A DNA stretch of 64,000 bases from WHSW01 sp963749365 (GCA_963749365.1 CAVVME010000003.1:186001-250000); one strand, 5' to 3'; shown: positions 7,473 to 17,371, counted from the first letter of the stretch. Notes: a model not told the origin generated them from the sequence alone. A program made the numbers and translations.

Positions 7473-8630
7473 ACGCCCGCAGCCCTTGCCGGGGCAGGGG
7501 CGCTGCTCGCGGCGCTGGCGCTCGCCGCCGGCGCCTCGGCGATCCCCTGGGATGCGCCGGGGGCGATCCCACCGCAATCGACCCCGGCTGCCGGCTCGCC
7601 CGATCCCCACTGCGCTCAGAGCTACGCCAACGATTCGCCGCAGGGTGGGCCACCGATCGAGTTCGGGATCGGGCCGCGGCTCGCCGGCGAGGTGGGCGCG
7701 TCGCAGGTCACCCCGACGGTGCCCGAGGACAAGCGGATCCGAGACCGGCGCCTGCTCGAGCTCAAGGGACACAACGACGTCAGCGTCCGGCTCAATCGCC
7801 TCTTTCAGGCGGACGGCCGATCGGGGATCCGCGAGTTTCAGCGCATGGCGCGCCACTACGGCTCGCTCGGCTTCGACGTCACCGTCCAGGTGCGCTACCA
7901 CCCCGCGCCCGAGCAGAACGGGGACGTCTCCGCCTGGCTCGACTACGTGCGTCGGGTGGTGCGCGCGTTCGGCCCCAACCGGCACGTGACCGCGCTGCAG
8001 ATCACCAACGAGGTCAACATTGCCTTCTCCCCGAACACCTCAGATGGCGCTTACGAGAACGCGGTCGAGGCGCTTGTGCGCGGCGTGCCGGCGGCGAAGC
8101 GCGAGGCACGCCGACGCGGCTACGAGCAGCTCACCACCGGCTTCAACTACGCTTGGCGCTACGGCGACGCTGATGCCGACTTCTGGCGCCAGGTCGGGGC
8201 GCTCGGCGGCAAGCGCCTGCGCAGGGCGACGGACTGGATCGGGCTCGACGCCTATCCGGGGACCTTCATCCCGCCGAGCTTCGAGAACGCCGGAGACTCC
8301 CTGCTCGAAGCCGTCGCGCAGACGCGTGAGTGCTACATGCCGCTGGCGGGATTCGGAAGGCGCGTCCCCCTGCACATCGACGAGCTCGGCTATCCGACGG
8401 GCCCCGGACGCAGCCAGGAAACCCAGGCGGCCACCCTGTCGGCATTCATCACCGCTCTGCACCGCTATCGCGGAACCTACGGGATCCGTGAGGTCTTCTG
8501 GTTCGGCCTCCGCGACAACAACAGCCAGGGGCCGAGCTTTCAATCGTTCTTCGGTCTGCTCCGCGACGACTACTCGAGGAAGCCGGCCTTTGCTGCCTAC
8601 AAGCGCCTGATCCGCGCCCACGGCCGCTGA
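7470..8630 (+). CDS. Secreted TIM-barrel glycoside hydrolase
   Basis: This 386-residue protein has a hydrophobic, poorly charged signal-like N-terminus (residues 1-24, ending GASA). It has a (beta/alpha)8 glycosidase pattern of clan GH-A style: a candidate acid/base Glu in TNEVN (E181) and a nucleophile Glu in HIDELGYPT (E305). The lengths and spacing fit GH39/GH5-like exopolysaccharide hydrolases. The substrate is not predictable. GTG 7470 is the first start, but it sits inside a hairpin and lacks a ribosome site, so the true start could lie a few codons away. Confidence 0.75.
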   Translation: MTPAALAGAGALLAALALAAGASAIPWDAPGAIPPQSTPAAGSPDPHCAQSYANDSPQGGPPIEFGIGPRLAGEVGASQVTPTVPEDKRIRDRRLLELKGHNDVSVRLNRLFQADGRSGIREFQRMARHYGSLGFDVTVQVRYHPAPEQNGDVSAWLDYVRRVVRAFGPNRHVTALQITNEVNIAFSPNTSDGAYENAVEALVRGVPAAKREARRRGYEQLTTGFNYAWRYGDADADFWRQVGALGGKRLRRATDWIGLDAYPGTFIPPSFENAGDSLLEAVAQTRECYMPLAGFGRRVPLHIDELGYPTGPGRSQETQAATLSAFITALHRYRGTYGIREVFWFGLRDNNSQGPSFQSFFGLLRDDYSRKPAFAAYKRLIRAHGR

Positions 8631-8652
8631 GCCGGCCGTCGGAGGGCCCGGG

Positions 8653-9228
8653 TCAGATATCGAGCCGCGCCGGTCCCGGGTAGGAGACTCGGCCGTCGTC
8701 GTCGATCACGGCGTGATCGCTGAGCGCATGAGCAGCGAGGCGGCCGTCGGCGAGCAGATGGAGCACCTGCCAGCCGCCGGCCGCGAGCGCGTCCGCGATC
8801 AGCCGGCGATGACATCGGCTCGGGTGCGCCTCGGCGCACATGATCGCGGTCCGCCACCTGGCCAGCGCCTCGAGCCGCTCGAGGCCGCTGCGAAAGGACG
8901 GATCGCCCATGTAGTCGGCGTAGGCGCGAAAGGACGCGTTCCGCCAAGCCGAGTTGTCGCGCTGCGAGACCGAGCCGGCGCCCGCCTCCTCGCGCGCCGG
9001 GGCCGACCTTCGCCCGCCCAGCTCCTCGCCGAACGGCCGGTACTCGATCGATGCGCGAGCGAGGGATGCGGTCAGCGCGGCGGCGCCGAACTGCGGGTTG
9101 CGACGCGAGCCCGGGAAGCGGCGCACGTCGGCGACGCTCTCCACCCCGGCGGCCTCGAGCAGCTCGAGAAAGCGCTCGATCGGGTGGGTCGAGTGGCCGA
9201 CGGTGAGTATCTGCGGCGCTGCGTTCAT
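8653..9228 (-). CDS. DUF488 family protein
   Basis: This 191-residue DUF488 protein shows the family signature TVGHSTHPIERFLELL at the N-terminus, the VADVRRFPGSRRNPQF motif, and a C-terminal Cys/His motif (CAEAHPSRCHR) that looks metal-binding or thiol-active. The biochemical role of the family is not established. The start is ATG 9228; the open frame continues upstream but is not conserved-looking. It is divergent from the CYTH gene across 91 nt. Confidence 0.85.
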   Translation of the reverse strand: MNAAPQILTVGHSTHPIERFLELLEAAGVESVADVRRFPGSRRNPQFGAAALTASLARASIEYRPFGEELGGRRSAPAREEAGAGSVSQRDNSAWRNASFRAYADYMGDPSFRSGLERLEALARWRTAIMCAEAHPSRCHRRLIADALAAGGWQVLHLLADGRLAAHALSDHAVIDDDGRVSYPGPARLDI

Positions 9229-9319
9229 GTCCGGGCGCCGAAATGCGGCCCCGGCACAGCTTCCCAGGGCGCGCCATCGGTCGTTTCGGTGCGTCTGAGA
9301 CCGGGAAATCGAGAATCGG

Positions 9320-9781
9320 ATGGAGATCGAGCGCAAGTTCCTCGTCGCCGAGCCCCCGGATCTCGAGGCCGGCGAGCGGCTCGAGATCGAGCAGGGTTAC
9401 CTGGCGCTCGCCGGCGACGGAGAGGCCGAGGTACGGCTGCGGCGACAGGCCGACGAGCTCCTGCTCACCGTCAAGGGGGGGAGCGGTCAAAGCCGGCTCG
9501 AGGAGGAGATCGAGCTCGATCGGGGCCGCTTCGAGGCGCTGTGGCCGCTGACCGAGGGCCGGCGCGTGGTCAAGACGCGACACCTGATCGTGCACGGTCG
9601 CCACACGATCGAATTGGATGTCTATGCCGGCGAGCTCGAGGGCCTGCTCGTGGCCGAGGTCGAGTTCCCCGACCAGGCGAGCGCCGAGCAGTTCGAGCCG
9701 CCCGACTGGTTCGGCGACGAGGTAACCGGGGACCGGCAGTACCTGAATCAGACGCTGGCGAGGGAAGGAGCGCCGGGGTGA
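9320..9781 (+). CDS. CYTH-domain protein (triphosphate tunnel metalloenzyme)
   Basis: This 153-residue CYTH protein begins with the defining ExExK motif (MEIERKFLV). Later acidic and basic strands line the expected beta tunnel (EVRLRRQADELLLTVKGG, DVYAGELEGLLVAEVEF). CYTH enzymes hydrolyse triphosphates or inorganic polyphosphates with Mg or Mn. It overlaps the CHAD gene by 4 nt (GTGA), so the two are translationally coupled. This supports joint work on polyphosphate. Confidence 0.9.
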   Translation: MEIERKFLVAEPPDLEAGERLEIEQGYLALAGDGEAEVRLRRQADELLLTVKGGSGQSRLEEEIELDRGRFEALWPLTEGRRVVKTRHLIVHGRHTIELDVYAGELEGLLVAEVEFPDQASAEQFEPPDWFGDEVTGDRQYLNQTLAREGAPG

Positions 9782-10671
9782 CCGCGTTCAAGCTGAAGCG
9801 AAAGGAGCCCGAGGCCGAGGGGATCCGGCGCGTCGCCCACGAGCGGATCGAGGAGGCGACCACGCTGCTTCGCGACGAGCGGGCGGACCCGGTCGAGGCA
9901 GTGCACCGGGCGCGCAAGGAGATGAAGAAGCTGCGCGCGACGCTGAAGCTCGTCCGGCCGCTGCTCGGCGATCGGACCTACCGGCGCGAGAACAGGCGCT
10001 TTCGCGACGCCGGGCGGGCGCTGTCGGAGGTCCGCGATGCCCAGGTCCGCGCCGAGACGGTGGACAAGCTTGCCGAGCGGTTCGGCGACGATCCACCGCC
10101 CGGCGGCTGGTGGGCGCTGCGGGCGGCGCTCGTCGACGACAGCGCGGCGGGCGACGCCGCGCTCGAGCCGCTGCGCGACCGCACCGCGACCGAGATCGCG
10201 CGAGGCGAGACGGGAATCGAGGAATGGCCGCTCGACGGCGACGGCTTTCGCCTCCTGTGCCCGGGGCTCAAGCGCAGCTACGGACGTGGTCGAACGTGCT
10301 TTCGCGACGCTCGGGACGATCCCAGCGACGCGCGGCTGCACGAGTGGCGCAAGCGCTCCAAGGACCTCTGGTATCAGCTACGGCTCGTGCGCCGCTCGTG
10401 GCCGGAGGTGATCGGGGCGACCGCCGATGAGGCCCATGAGCTCTCCGATCGACTCGGCGACGATCACGATCTGGTCGTCCTCGCCGCCCACCTCGACCAA
10501 GCCGGCGAGCCGCTGACGGCCGAGCAGCGCGAGCACATGGACGGGCTGATCGAGCTGCGGCGCGAGGAGCTACGGCAGGAGGCGTTCTCCTACGGCGAGC
10601 GGCTGTTCGCCGAGAAGCCGAAGCGCTTCGTCAAGCGGCTGGAGAGGTACTGGAAGGCGAAGAGGCTCTGA
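9778..10671 (+). CDS. CHAD-domain protein
   Basis: This 297-residue helical CHAD protein has the paired His-rich helices typical of the family: VHRARKEMKKLRATLK in the first half and LHEWRKRSKDLWYQLR in the second. CHAD domains bind polyphosphate and often accompany a CYTH domain, usually fused; here they are separate genes overlapping by 4 nt. The start is GTG 9778. The basic C-terminus (PKRFVKRLERYWKAKRL) also suits a polyanion partner. A hairpin lies just after the stop. Confidence 0.9.
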   Translation: MTAFKLKRKEPEAEGIRRVAHERIEEATTLLRDERADPVEAVHRARKEMKKLRATLKLVRPLLGDRTYRRENRRFRDAGRALSEVRDAQVRAETVDKLAERFGDDPPPGGWWALRAALVDDSAAGDAALEPLRDRTATEIARGETGIEEWPLDGDGFRLLCPGLKRSYGRGRTCFRDARDDPSDARLHEWRKRSKDLWYQLRLVRRSWPEVIGATADEAHELSDRLGDDHDLVVLAAHLDQAGEPLTAEQREHMDGLIELRREELRQEAFSYGERLFAEKPKRFVKRLERYWKAKRL

Positions 10672-10673
10672 GG

Positions 10674-10701
10674 CCGTCCGGTGTTGCCCGCTGCCGGACG
10701 G
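10674..10701 (+). terminator. Hairpin terminator candidate after CHAD gene
   Basis: CCGTCCGG and CCGGACGG form a perfect 8-bp stem with a 12-nt loop starting 3 nt after the CHAD stop codon. There is no U-tract. Confidence 0.55.
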
Positions 10702-10743
10702 TCGGAGGCGGGAACGGGGTGAATCGTGGCGAAGTAGCCCGCA

Positions 10744-11115
10744 GTGGGCGAGGGTCGCCTGACATGGAAACGCCGATTGCTTCGGCCGATCGCGGTCACG
10801 CCGCTGGCCCTGCTGGCCCTGGTCGCAGCGGCCGAAGCGCGACCGGTGCCCAAGCCCGTGCGCGACCAGGTCTTCCGCGCTTCCTTTCAGCTCGGTGTCG
10901 GGGCGCTGAACGAGCTTCAGGGAAGCTCGGTGGACGTCGAGGTCTCAGGCCGCTACTCGCGCTGCCCGCGCCCGAGGGTTGGCCTCTACGCCTGCACCCT
11001 GCTCGTCCGTGCCGAGACCGACGGCGAAGCCTCCGATTGCCGGGCGATCGTCGCCGCGAGCCGGAAGCGCTGGACCTGGAAGGCGTTCGGGTGCCCGGCG
11101 ACGTGGCGCCCGTAA
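10744..11115 (+). CDS. Small secreted protein, unknown function
   Basis: This 123-residue protein has a basic start (WKRRLLRP) and a hydrophobic signal segment (LALLALVAAAEA). The mature domain is about 90 residues with four Cys (in SRCPRP, YACTLL, SDCRAI and FGCPA) that could form two disulfides. No family is recognised. GTG 10744 is the only sensible start; there is no clear ribosome site. It stands alone downstream of the CHAD hairpin. Confidence 0.6.
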   Translation: MGEGRLTWKRRLLRPIAVTPLALLALVAAAEARPVPKPVRDQVFRASFQLGVGALNELQGSSVDVEVSGRYSRCPRPRVGLYACTLLVRAETDGEASDCRAIVAASRKRWTWKAFGCPATWRP

Positions 11116-11156
11116 CCCGGGTCATCCGACCCGATCTGCGAGTCCGCCGCAGGGTC

Positions 11157-11752
11157 TCAGCCCACGACCTTGAACCCGTCTCTCGCCGGCGATGGATCGA
11201 CGTTGCCCGCTACATCGACCGCCCGGACCCTGAATACGTGCCGGCCCTCGTCCAGGTGCTTGAGCCACCTCGGAGAGCGGCATCGCTTGTAGCCCTCGCG
11301 ATCCAGCTTGCACCTGAATCTCGCGCCGGCGTCATCGGTGACGAACCTGAACTTGACCCACCGGCGAAGAAGAGCCCGATCAGATCGCCCGGCTCGACCG
11401 GGACGCTGATCTCGCTGAACCTGTTGAGCTCGCTGGGGACCGGCGTCTCGATCTCGCTCTGGGCGTCGATCCTGAACCCGTCGTCGCTCACGTTCGCTCC
11501 CACCTTGAACCGGATCGGGACCACCTGCGCCGGTGCCTGAAAGCTCCAGGACGTGAGCACTCCGCGCGTCTCGACCACCTACCGCGGAGCCCCGGTGGGA
11601 GACGTGGACTGCAAGATCGTGCCGGGGGTCTCGCAGGTGCTCGTCGGCTCGAACGTCTGCCCGATGATCACCGCGCCCGCCGCCGGCGCCGGGACCCAGG
11701 CCCCGAGCGCCACCACCGCGAGCGTCGCAACTCCAATCCTCCGATCCAGCAC
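11157..11752 (-). pseudogene. Decayed secreted protein with CKLD/DPSPA domain
   Basis: From GTG 11752 the reverse strand encodes a signal peptide (DRRIGVATLAVVALGAW) and a beta-rich domain (IIGQTFEPTSTC ... LTSWSFQAP ... VEPGDLIGLFFAG). Two lesions break it. An in-frame TAG lies at 11581-11579, where TAC (Tyr) would restore the reading. A frame change lies at about 11357-11360, beyond which a recognisable C-terminal domain resumes (FRCKLDREGYKRC, AGNVDPSPARDGF). The join is tight, so an internal deletion probably removed the linker. This looks like a true pseudogene. Confidence 0.75.
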
Positions 11753-12049
11753 CCCGAAGGTTCGCCAGGTACGCGATCTTGGCTGGGCGGCAGAGCTCGA
11801 GGGGCGCCCGTTGGCGAGGCTGGGCCAGATCTTGTCGCCGGAGTCCGAACGCCGCGCTCAAAAGCCGATCACGGGAGTCTTTCTCATCGCTGGTCGTTGG
11901 TTGGCTCGTATGATCTTCCGTCCCGGCAAATCGAGTGGAAGCGTGATCGGATCTCGCCCGAAGCGGGAATCAGCGGATCTAATCGCTACTTGAAGCGATC
12001 GCGCTTGCGCTGCGATGAGTTTCGCGCTTGCCTGCCGTCTACACACTGA
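11753..12049. other. Intergenic region with dyad upstream of ABC exporter
   Basis: No gene is supported in these 297 bp, which are less GC-rich than their surroundings. ATCGCT-acttga-AGCGAT at 11982-11999 is a perfect 6-bp dyad about 50 nt before the ABC transporter start and could be an operator. TATGAT at 11909-11914 resembles a -10 box. Confidence 0.4.
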
Positions 12050-13048
12050 ATGCCTGAAATCAGCCAGACACCACTTGCGATCGAGGCGACCGGCCTTGTG
12101 AAGAGCTTCGGCGAGACCCATGCGGTGGCCGGCGTCGACCTCGCCGTCAGCGCCGGCTCCGTCTACGGTGTCCTCGGACCGAACGGCGCGGGCAAGACGA
12201 CCACGATCCGCATACTCGCGACGCTGCTGCGTCCCGACGCGGGCGAGGCCCGGGTGCTCGGTCACGACATCGTCCGCGAGGCCGACGCTGTGCGGGCCGC
12301 GGTCAGCCTCACCGGTCAGCTGGCCTCGGTCGACGAGGACCTGACGGGCCGCGAGAACCTGGTCCTGATCGGCCGGCTGCTCGGCTTGGGGCGCGCCGGG
12401 GCGAAGGCGCGCGGCGACGAGCTGCTTGAGGCGTTCGGGCTCGCCGAGGCCGCCGGGCGCCTGGTCAAGAACTACTCCGGCGGAATGCGCCGGCGCCTCG
12501 ACGTCGCGGCGAGCATCGTCGTCACGCCGCGGCTGATGTTCCTCGACGAGCCGACCACGGGGCTCGACCCGCGCTCGCGAAACCAGGTCTGGGACATCAT
12601 CCGCGCACTCGTCTCCGAGGGGACGACGATCCTGCTCTGCACGCAGTACCTCGACGAGGCCGATCAGCTCGCCGACGGGATCGCGGTGATTGACCACGGC
12701 AAGGTGATTGCCGAGGGCACGCCCGGGCAGCTCAAGGCCTCAGTCGGGGGCGGAGCGCTGCACGTGCGGCTGCTCGACCCCGAGCAGCGCTCCGAGGCGG
12801 CGCGGGTGATCGCCCGCGAGCTCGGCGAGGTGCACCTCGAACCGGATCCAGCGGCGCTCTCGGTCTCCTGCGCCCACCCCGAGCCTGGCGCCAACGTGAT
12901 CGCCGAGCTCTCCCGGGCGCAGATCGGGATTGCGGACTTCTCGCTCGGACAGCCGAGCTTGGACGAGGTCTTCCTCGCTCTCACCGGGCATGCCGCCGAA
13001 GAGGAGTCGCCGGAGCAGGTCGCGATCGGAGAGGAGCAAGGGACATGA
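12050..13048 (+). CDS. DrrA-type ABC exporter ATPase
   Basis: This is a 332-residue ABC ATPase of the daunorubicin/drug-export (DrrA) type. The Walker A GPNGAGKTT lies at 43-51, the signature YSGGMRRRLD mid-protein and Walker B MFLDEPTTGLDP after it. A C-terminal regulatory domain of about 100 residues, typical of DrrA, follows. It energises the adjacent membrane subunit, with which it overlaps by 4 nt (ATGA). The substrate is unknown; such pairs export hydrophobic compounds or lipids. The start ATG 12050 is preceded by a TACACA box rather than a ribosome site. Confidence 0.93.
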   Translation: MPEISQTPLAIEATGLVKSFGETHAVAGVDLAVSAGSVYGVLGPNGAGKTTTIRILATLLRPDAGEARVLGHDIVREADAVRAAVSLTGQLASVDEDLTGRENLVLIGRLLGLGRAGAKARGDELLEAFGLAEAAGRLVKNYSGGMRRRLDVAASIVVTPRLMFLDEPTTGLDPRSRNQVWDIIRALVSEGTTILLCTQYLDEADQLADGIAVIDHGKVIAEGTPGQLKASVGGGALHVRLLDPEQRSEAARVIARELGEVHLEPDPAALSVSCAHPEPGANVIAELSRAQIGIADFSLGQPSLDEVFLALTGHAAEEESPEQVAIGEEQGT

Positions 13049-13896
13049 GCGGCGAACCCGTGACGACGATCGCCGAGGGCGACGGAATCGAGTCCGCCGC
13101 GCTTCGCAAGGCGCTAGCTCGCACCGAGCGGCCTCCGCGCGCGAGCGCCCTCACCGCGGCGATCACGTTTGGCTGGCGCGGGATGCTCAAGGTCAAGCAC
13201 GTCCCCGAGCAGTTGCTCGATGTGACGATCACGCCGGTGATGTTCGTGCTCATGTTCACCTACCTGTTCGGCGGCGCGATCGCCGGCTCGACCGGCGAGT
13301 ACCTGGACTACATCCTGCCCGGAATCCTGGTCATGTCGGTGCTCTTCACCACCGTCTATTCCGGAATCGCGCTCAACACCGACCTGACAAAGGGGGTCGT
13401 CGACCGATTCCGGTCCCTGCCGATCTGGCGGCCGGCGCCGCTGGTCGGGGCGCTGCTCGGCGACAGCGTCCGTTACGTGCTTGCCGGGAGCGTGATCGTC
13501 GTCCTCGGCGTCATCCTCGGCTTCCGTCCAGAGGAGGGTGTGCCCGGTGTCGTCGCGGCGCTCGGGCTGGTGGTCGTGTTCGCATTCGGTCTCTCCTGGG
13601 TGTTCACCACCCTCGGGCTGTTGATGCGGTCGCCGAACGCGGTCATGAACGCCGGCTTCATGGCGATCTTTCCGCTCACCTTCCTCTCCAACGTGTTCGT
13701 CGACCCCGAGACTCTCCCCGCCGGGCTGGAGGCGTTCGTCAACGTCAACCCGATCTCGATCCTCGCCGACGCCTCACGGGGGCTGATGCAGGGCGGGGTG
13801 GAGGGCTCGGACATCCTGATCTCGCTCGCCACGGCGGCGCTGCTGACCGCGATCTTCGGTCCGCTCACCAACCACCTCTACCGCAGCCGCGGCTAG
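13045..13896 (+). CDS. DrrB-type ABC-2 exporter permease
   Basis: This 283-residue membrane subunit of the ABC-2 family is paired with the DrrA-like ATPase. It has a cytosolic N-terminus of about 45 residues, then six predicted helices. The family features VMFVLMFTYLFGGAI and the late FVDPETLPAGLEAFVNVNPIS segment (split in two here) are visible. The ATGA overlap with the ATPase gene indicates translational coupling. Together they form a homodimeric exporter in the cytoplasmic membrane. Confidence 0.93.
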   Translation: MSGEPVTTIAEGDGIESAALRKALARTERPPRASALTAAITFGWRGMLKVKHVPEQLLDVTITPVMFVLMFTYLFGGAIAGSTGEYLDYILPGILVMSVLFTTVYSGIALNTDLTKGVVDRFRSLPIWRPAPLVGALLGDSVRYVLAGSVIVVLGVILGFRPEEGVPGVVAALGLVVVFAFGLSWVFTTLGLLMRSPNAVMNAGFMAIFPLTFLSNVFVDPETLPAGLEAFVNVNPISILADASRGLMQGGVEGSDILISLATAALLTAIFGPLTNHLYRSRG

Positions 13897-13926
13897 CGCA
13901 GGACGCCGTTCGCCAGGCCTGACACA

Positions 13927-13951
13927 GAAAAGCCCCGCCTTAACAGGGCTT
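13927..13951 (-). terminator. Rho-independent terminator of the tRNA gene
   Basis: Read on the reverse strand, AGCCC and GGGCT arms enclose a short loop and are followed by TTTTC. It lies 7 nt after the tRNA 3' end and may also serve the converging ABC exporter. Confidence 0.75.
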
Positions 13952-13957
13952 CGTGAG

Positions 13958-14031
13958 TGCCGGAGGAGGGACTCGAACCCCCGACACGCGGATTATGATT
14001 CCGCTGCTCTAACCAGCTGAGCTACTCCGGC
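13958..14031 (-). tRNA. tRNA with CAT anticodon, probably tRNA-Met
   Basis: The 74-nt reverse-strand sequence folds as a full cloverleaf. The acceptor stem is GCCGGAG/CTCCGGC, the D arm GCTC/GAGC, and the anticodon stem GCGGA/TCCGC with loop ATCATAA (anticodon CAT). The T arm has the TTCGAGT loop, and the discriminator is A. CCA is not encoded, so it must be added afterwards. CAT could also be the lysidine-modified tRNA-Ile2; the overall sequence resembles elongator tRNA-Met more. Confidence 0.93.
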
Positions 14032-14076
14032 GGGGGACGGATCGTAGCGGCGGTGCGAGGATGCCCGGCGATCGCC

Positions 14077-15177
<1,101 letters not shown>

Positions 15178-15196
15178 GTCGAGTGCTTCGCGCCGC

Positions 15197-15949
15197 TCAG
15201 CGGCGGCGGATCTGGAATCGCACCGTCCGCTCGCGGCTGTTGTTGTCGAGCGAGTCGTAGGCCTCGATCTCGGCGACGTACTGCCCCGGCCTCGCCGCAA
15301 AGCGCTTGCTGCGGGCGGCGAAGCCGACCTCGTTGTAGCCGATGTGGCGGTTGCGCCAGACCTGATAGCCGGCGTGCTCGCGCTTGCCCTTGCGCCCACG
15401 GCGGTAGAAGTTTGCGAACACCTTCGCCCGCTCGTCGAGCGCGAACCGCAGCCGCGCTCCGCCACCGCCGCTGAACGCGTCGGAGTCGAGCACGATCTCG
15501 CGCAGCCGCGGGCCGGTGCGATCGACGCGCACCGCCGGCACCGGGTCGGGCTCGCTGCTCGGGTCGCCGGGAGCCGACGAGACGATCACCGTGCCACGGA
15601 CCGAGTTGTGCAGCTTGCAGGTGAACTCGTAGCTGCCCGGGGCGTCGAAGTCGAGCCTGAAGCTGTCGCCGAGTGGGTGATTGGGCAGATTGATCCCGGG
15701 ATCGGAGTCGATCCCGAGCGCATTCGCCGACTCGCCGGTAACCGAGTGGACCGTGTCCGGGCCGACCCAATGCCAGGTGACGTGCTCGCCGCGATCGATC
15801 CGCACCTCCGGCAGCGACCAGGCGTAACCACTGATCGCGACCCGGCGGCTCGCCGCCTCGGCGCTCGCCGCCGAGCCGCCGACCGCGGCTACGGCGAGAG
15901 CGCAGACGGCGAGGGCGCGGGCCCGGTGTCTCAGCTGACGAGGTACCAC
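15197..15949 (-). CDS. Secreted cupredoxin-domain protein
   Basis: This 250-residue exported protein has a basic signal peptide (RQLRHRARALAVCALAVAA). A cupredoxin domain follows with Cu ligands His (DTVHSVTG), Cys and His (FTCKLHNSV). The usual Met after the His is missing, so the axial ligand is altered or absent. A C-terminal beta domain of about 110 residues follows. GTG 15949 overlaps the end of the multicopper oxidase by 19 nt, indicating coupled translation. It is the last gene of the copper operon and may pass electrons to or from the oxidase. Confidence 0.82.
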   Translation of the reverse strand: MVPRQLRHRARALAVCALAVAAVGGSAASAEAASRRVAISGYAWSLPEVRIDRGEHVTWHWVGPDTVHSVTGESANALGIDSDPGINLPNHPLGDSFRLDFDAPGSYEFTCKLHNSVRGTVIVSSAPGDPSSEPDPVPAVRVDRTGPRLREIVLDSDAFSGGGGARLRFALDERAKVFANFYRRGRKGKREHAGYQVWRNRHIGYNEVGFAARSKRFAARPGQYVAEIEAYDSLDNNSRERTVRFQIRRR

Positions 15950-16980
15950 CCGTTCATCCCCGCGTGCAGATGCGAGAACACGTGGCAGTGGTAGAACCAG
16001 CGGCCCGGATTGTCCTCGGTGAACTCGACGACCAGCGTGTCCCCGGGACCAAAGGTGTCGTTGTCGACCACGACCCCGGAAGAGTTGGTCCAGCGGTGGC
16101 CGTGGACGTGAAAGGTGTGGAAGTTGTTGTCCATTCCGTAGACGTAGAAGGCGACCCGATCGCCGACCGTCGTCTCGAGCGTCGGCGTGTTGCCCGGAAA
16201 GGCGCGCCCGTTCACGCACGAGAAGCTCTTGTTGAGCCCGGTCGCGGTCGGCAGCAGGTCGTGGAAGAAGAGCGGGAACTCGCGCGTCGGCCGCGGCACG
16301 CCGGGCTCGCGGACGAGCAGCGGCCCGAACAGGCCCTTGAACAGCGGCAGCGGGTCGCTCGGTCCGTGGTCGTGGTACATCCACGCGCCCGCGGTGCCCT
16401 CGGTCGCCTCCCAGACGTAGCGGAAGGTCTGGTTTCGCTGCACGAACCCGCCCGGGTCGGTGTACTTGCCCTTGTACGCGCCGTCCATCTCCTGCGCGTA
16501 GAAGAGCCCGTGCGGGTGCATCGTCACCGGCGTCGGGAGCTTGTTCTGGAAGTTGACAACCAGCGTCTCGCCTACCTCGACTTCGAGCAGCGGCCCCGGG
16601 ATCGTCGCCGAGGCGAGCGGCTGGGCGAAGCCGGCGGAGTAGGGGCGGTAGGCGTAGGCGTCGAACTTGACCTTGCCCTTGACCTTCTTGTCGAGCATCC
16701 CGTCGCGTTTGGTCGGGACGATGTTCCAGCGCCTCGGCTCGGCACGGATCCAGTACTCGCGCACCGGCCCGGCGGCCTGAGCCAGCACCGTCTCGGCGGA
16801 CGCGCTCGACCCGCCCGCTGTCTCGGCGGCCTTGACCTTCGGCGGCACGGGCACCTCGGCGGCCAGCTTGGCGACATCGGCCTCCTTGTCGACGAAGATC
16901 TTCTGGCCGGCGAGCGTGCACAGGAAGACCCCGGCCGTGCCGGCGAAGAACTCGCGACGGCCGTGCGGCTCGAGTGTCAT
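15931..16980 (-). CDS. Two-domain multicopper oxidase
   Basis: This 349-residue exported oxidase has a twin-Arg-like start (GRREFFAGTAGVFL). All four copper motifs are visible: HPHG (155-158), YHDHG (202-206), HTFHVHGH (288-295) and HCHVFSHLHAGM (331-342, with the type 1 Cys 332). The length and the two cupredoxin domains fit the small-laccase/two-domain class, which acts as a trimer. It should oxidise a phenol or metal ion and reduce O2 to water. It starts 7 nt after a cupredoxin gene and overlaps a second one. Confidence 0.92.
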   Translation of the reverse strand: MTLEPHGRREFFAGTAGVFLCTLAGQKIFVDKEADVAKLAAEVPVPPKVKAAETAGGSSASAETVLAQAAGPVREYWIRAEPRRWNIVPTKRDGMLDKKVKGKVKFDAYAYRPYSAGFAQPLASATIPGPLLEVEVGETLVVNFQNKLPTPVTMHPHGLFYAQEMDGAYKGKYTDPGGFVQRNQTFRYVWEATEGTAGAWMYHDHGPSDPLPLFKGLFGPLLVREPGVPRPTREFPLFFHDLLPTATGLNKSFSCVNGRAFPGNTPTLETTVGDRVAFYVYGMDNNFHTFHVHGHRWTNSSGVVVDNDTFGPGDTLVVEFTEDNPGRWFYHCHVFSHLHAGMNGWYLVS

Positions 16981-16987
16981 CGCAGGC

Positions 16988-17371
16988 CTAGTTCTTCTTC
17001 ACCTGCACGGTCATCTTCATCACCGTGCGATGAATGGTGCAGACGAACCCGTACTTGCCGGCCTTCTTGAACTTCGGCTTGAAGTCGATGTTGACCGCGC
17101 CGGTGCGCGACTTGAAGTCGCCCTTCTTCACACCCTTGGGCTTGGTCGAACCCAGGGTGACGTTGTGCGGGTTCGTGTTCAGCTCGTCCCAAACGTAGTT
17201 GACCTTCTGGCCCTTCTTCACCTTGACGAAGTCGGGGGCGAAGAAGTCGTCGGCGACCGTGACCTTCGGGGTCGCCCGCTGCGCCTGCTCCGCCGGGGCG
17301 CCGGCGACGCCGAGCACGGCCGCGAAGGCGACCGTGGCGGCGGTGGCGATGCCAAGCTTGGCGCGCCTCAT
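16988..17371 (-). CDS. Small secreted cupredoxin
   Basis: This 127-residue protein has a signal peptide (LGIATAATVAFAAVLGVAGAP, about residues 6-26; it is lipid-free, with no lipobox). A plastocyanin-like domain follows with a complete type 1 copper set: His in NPHNV, then Cys, His and Met in VCTIHRTVMKM. It is a probable electron carrier. ATG 17371 overlaps the stop of the upstream beta-helix gene by 4 nt, so the genes are coupled. The neighbouring oxidase is the obvious redox partner. Confidence 0.9.
   Translation of the reverse strand: MRRAKLGIATAATVAFAAVLGVAGAPAEQAQRATPKVTVADDFFAPDFVKVKKGQKVNYVWDELNTNPHNVTLGSTKPKGVKKGDFKSRTGAVNIDFKPKFKKAGKYGFVCTIHRTVMKMTVQVKKN

Noticed and set aside
15964..17070. 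Long + strand frame opposite the multicopper oxidase
   Set aside because: It lacks any recognisable motif, while the reverse strand holds all four copper motifs.
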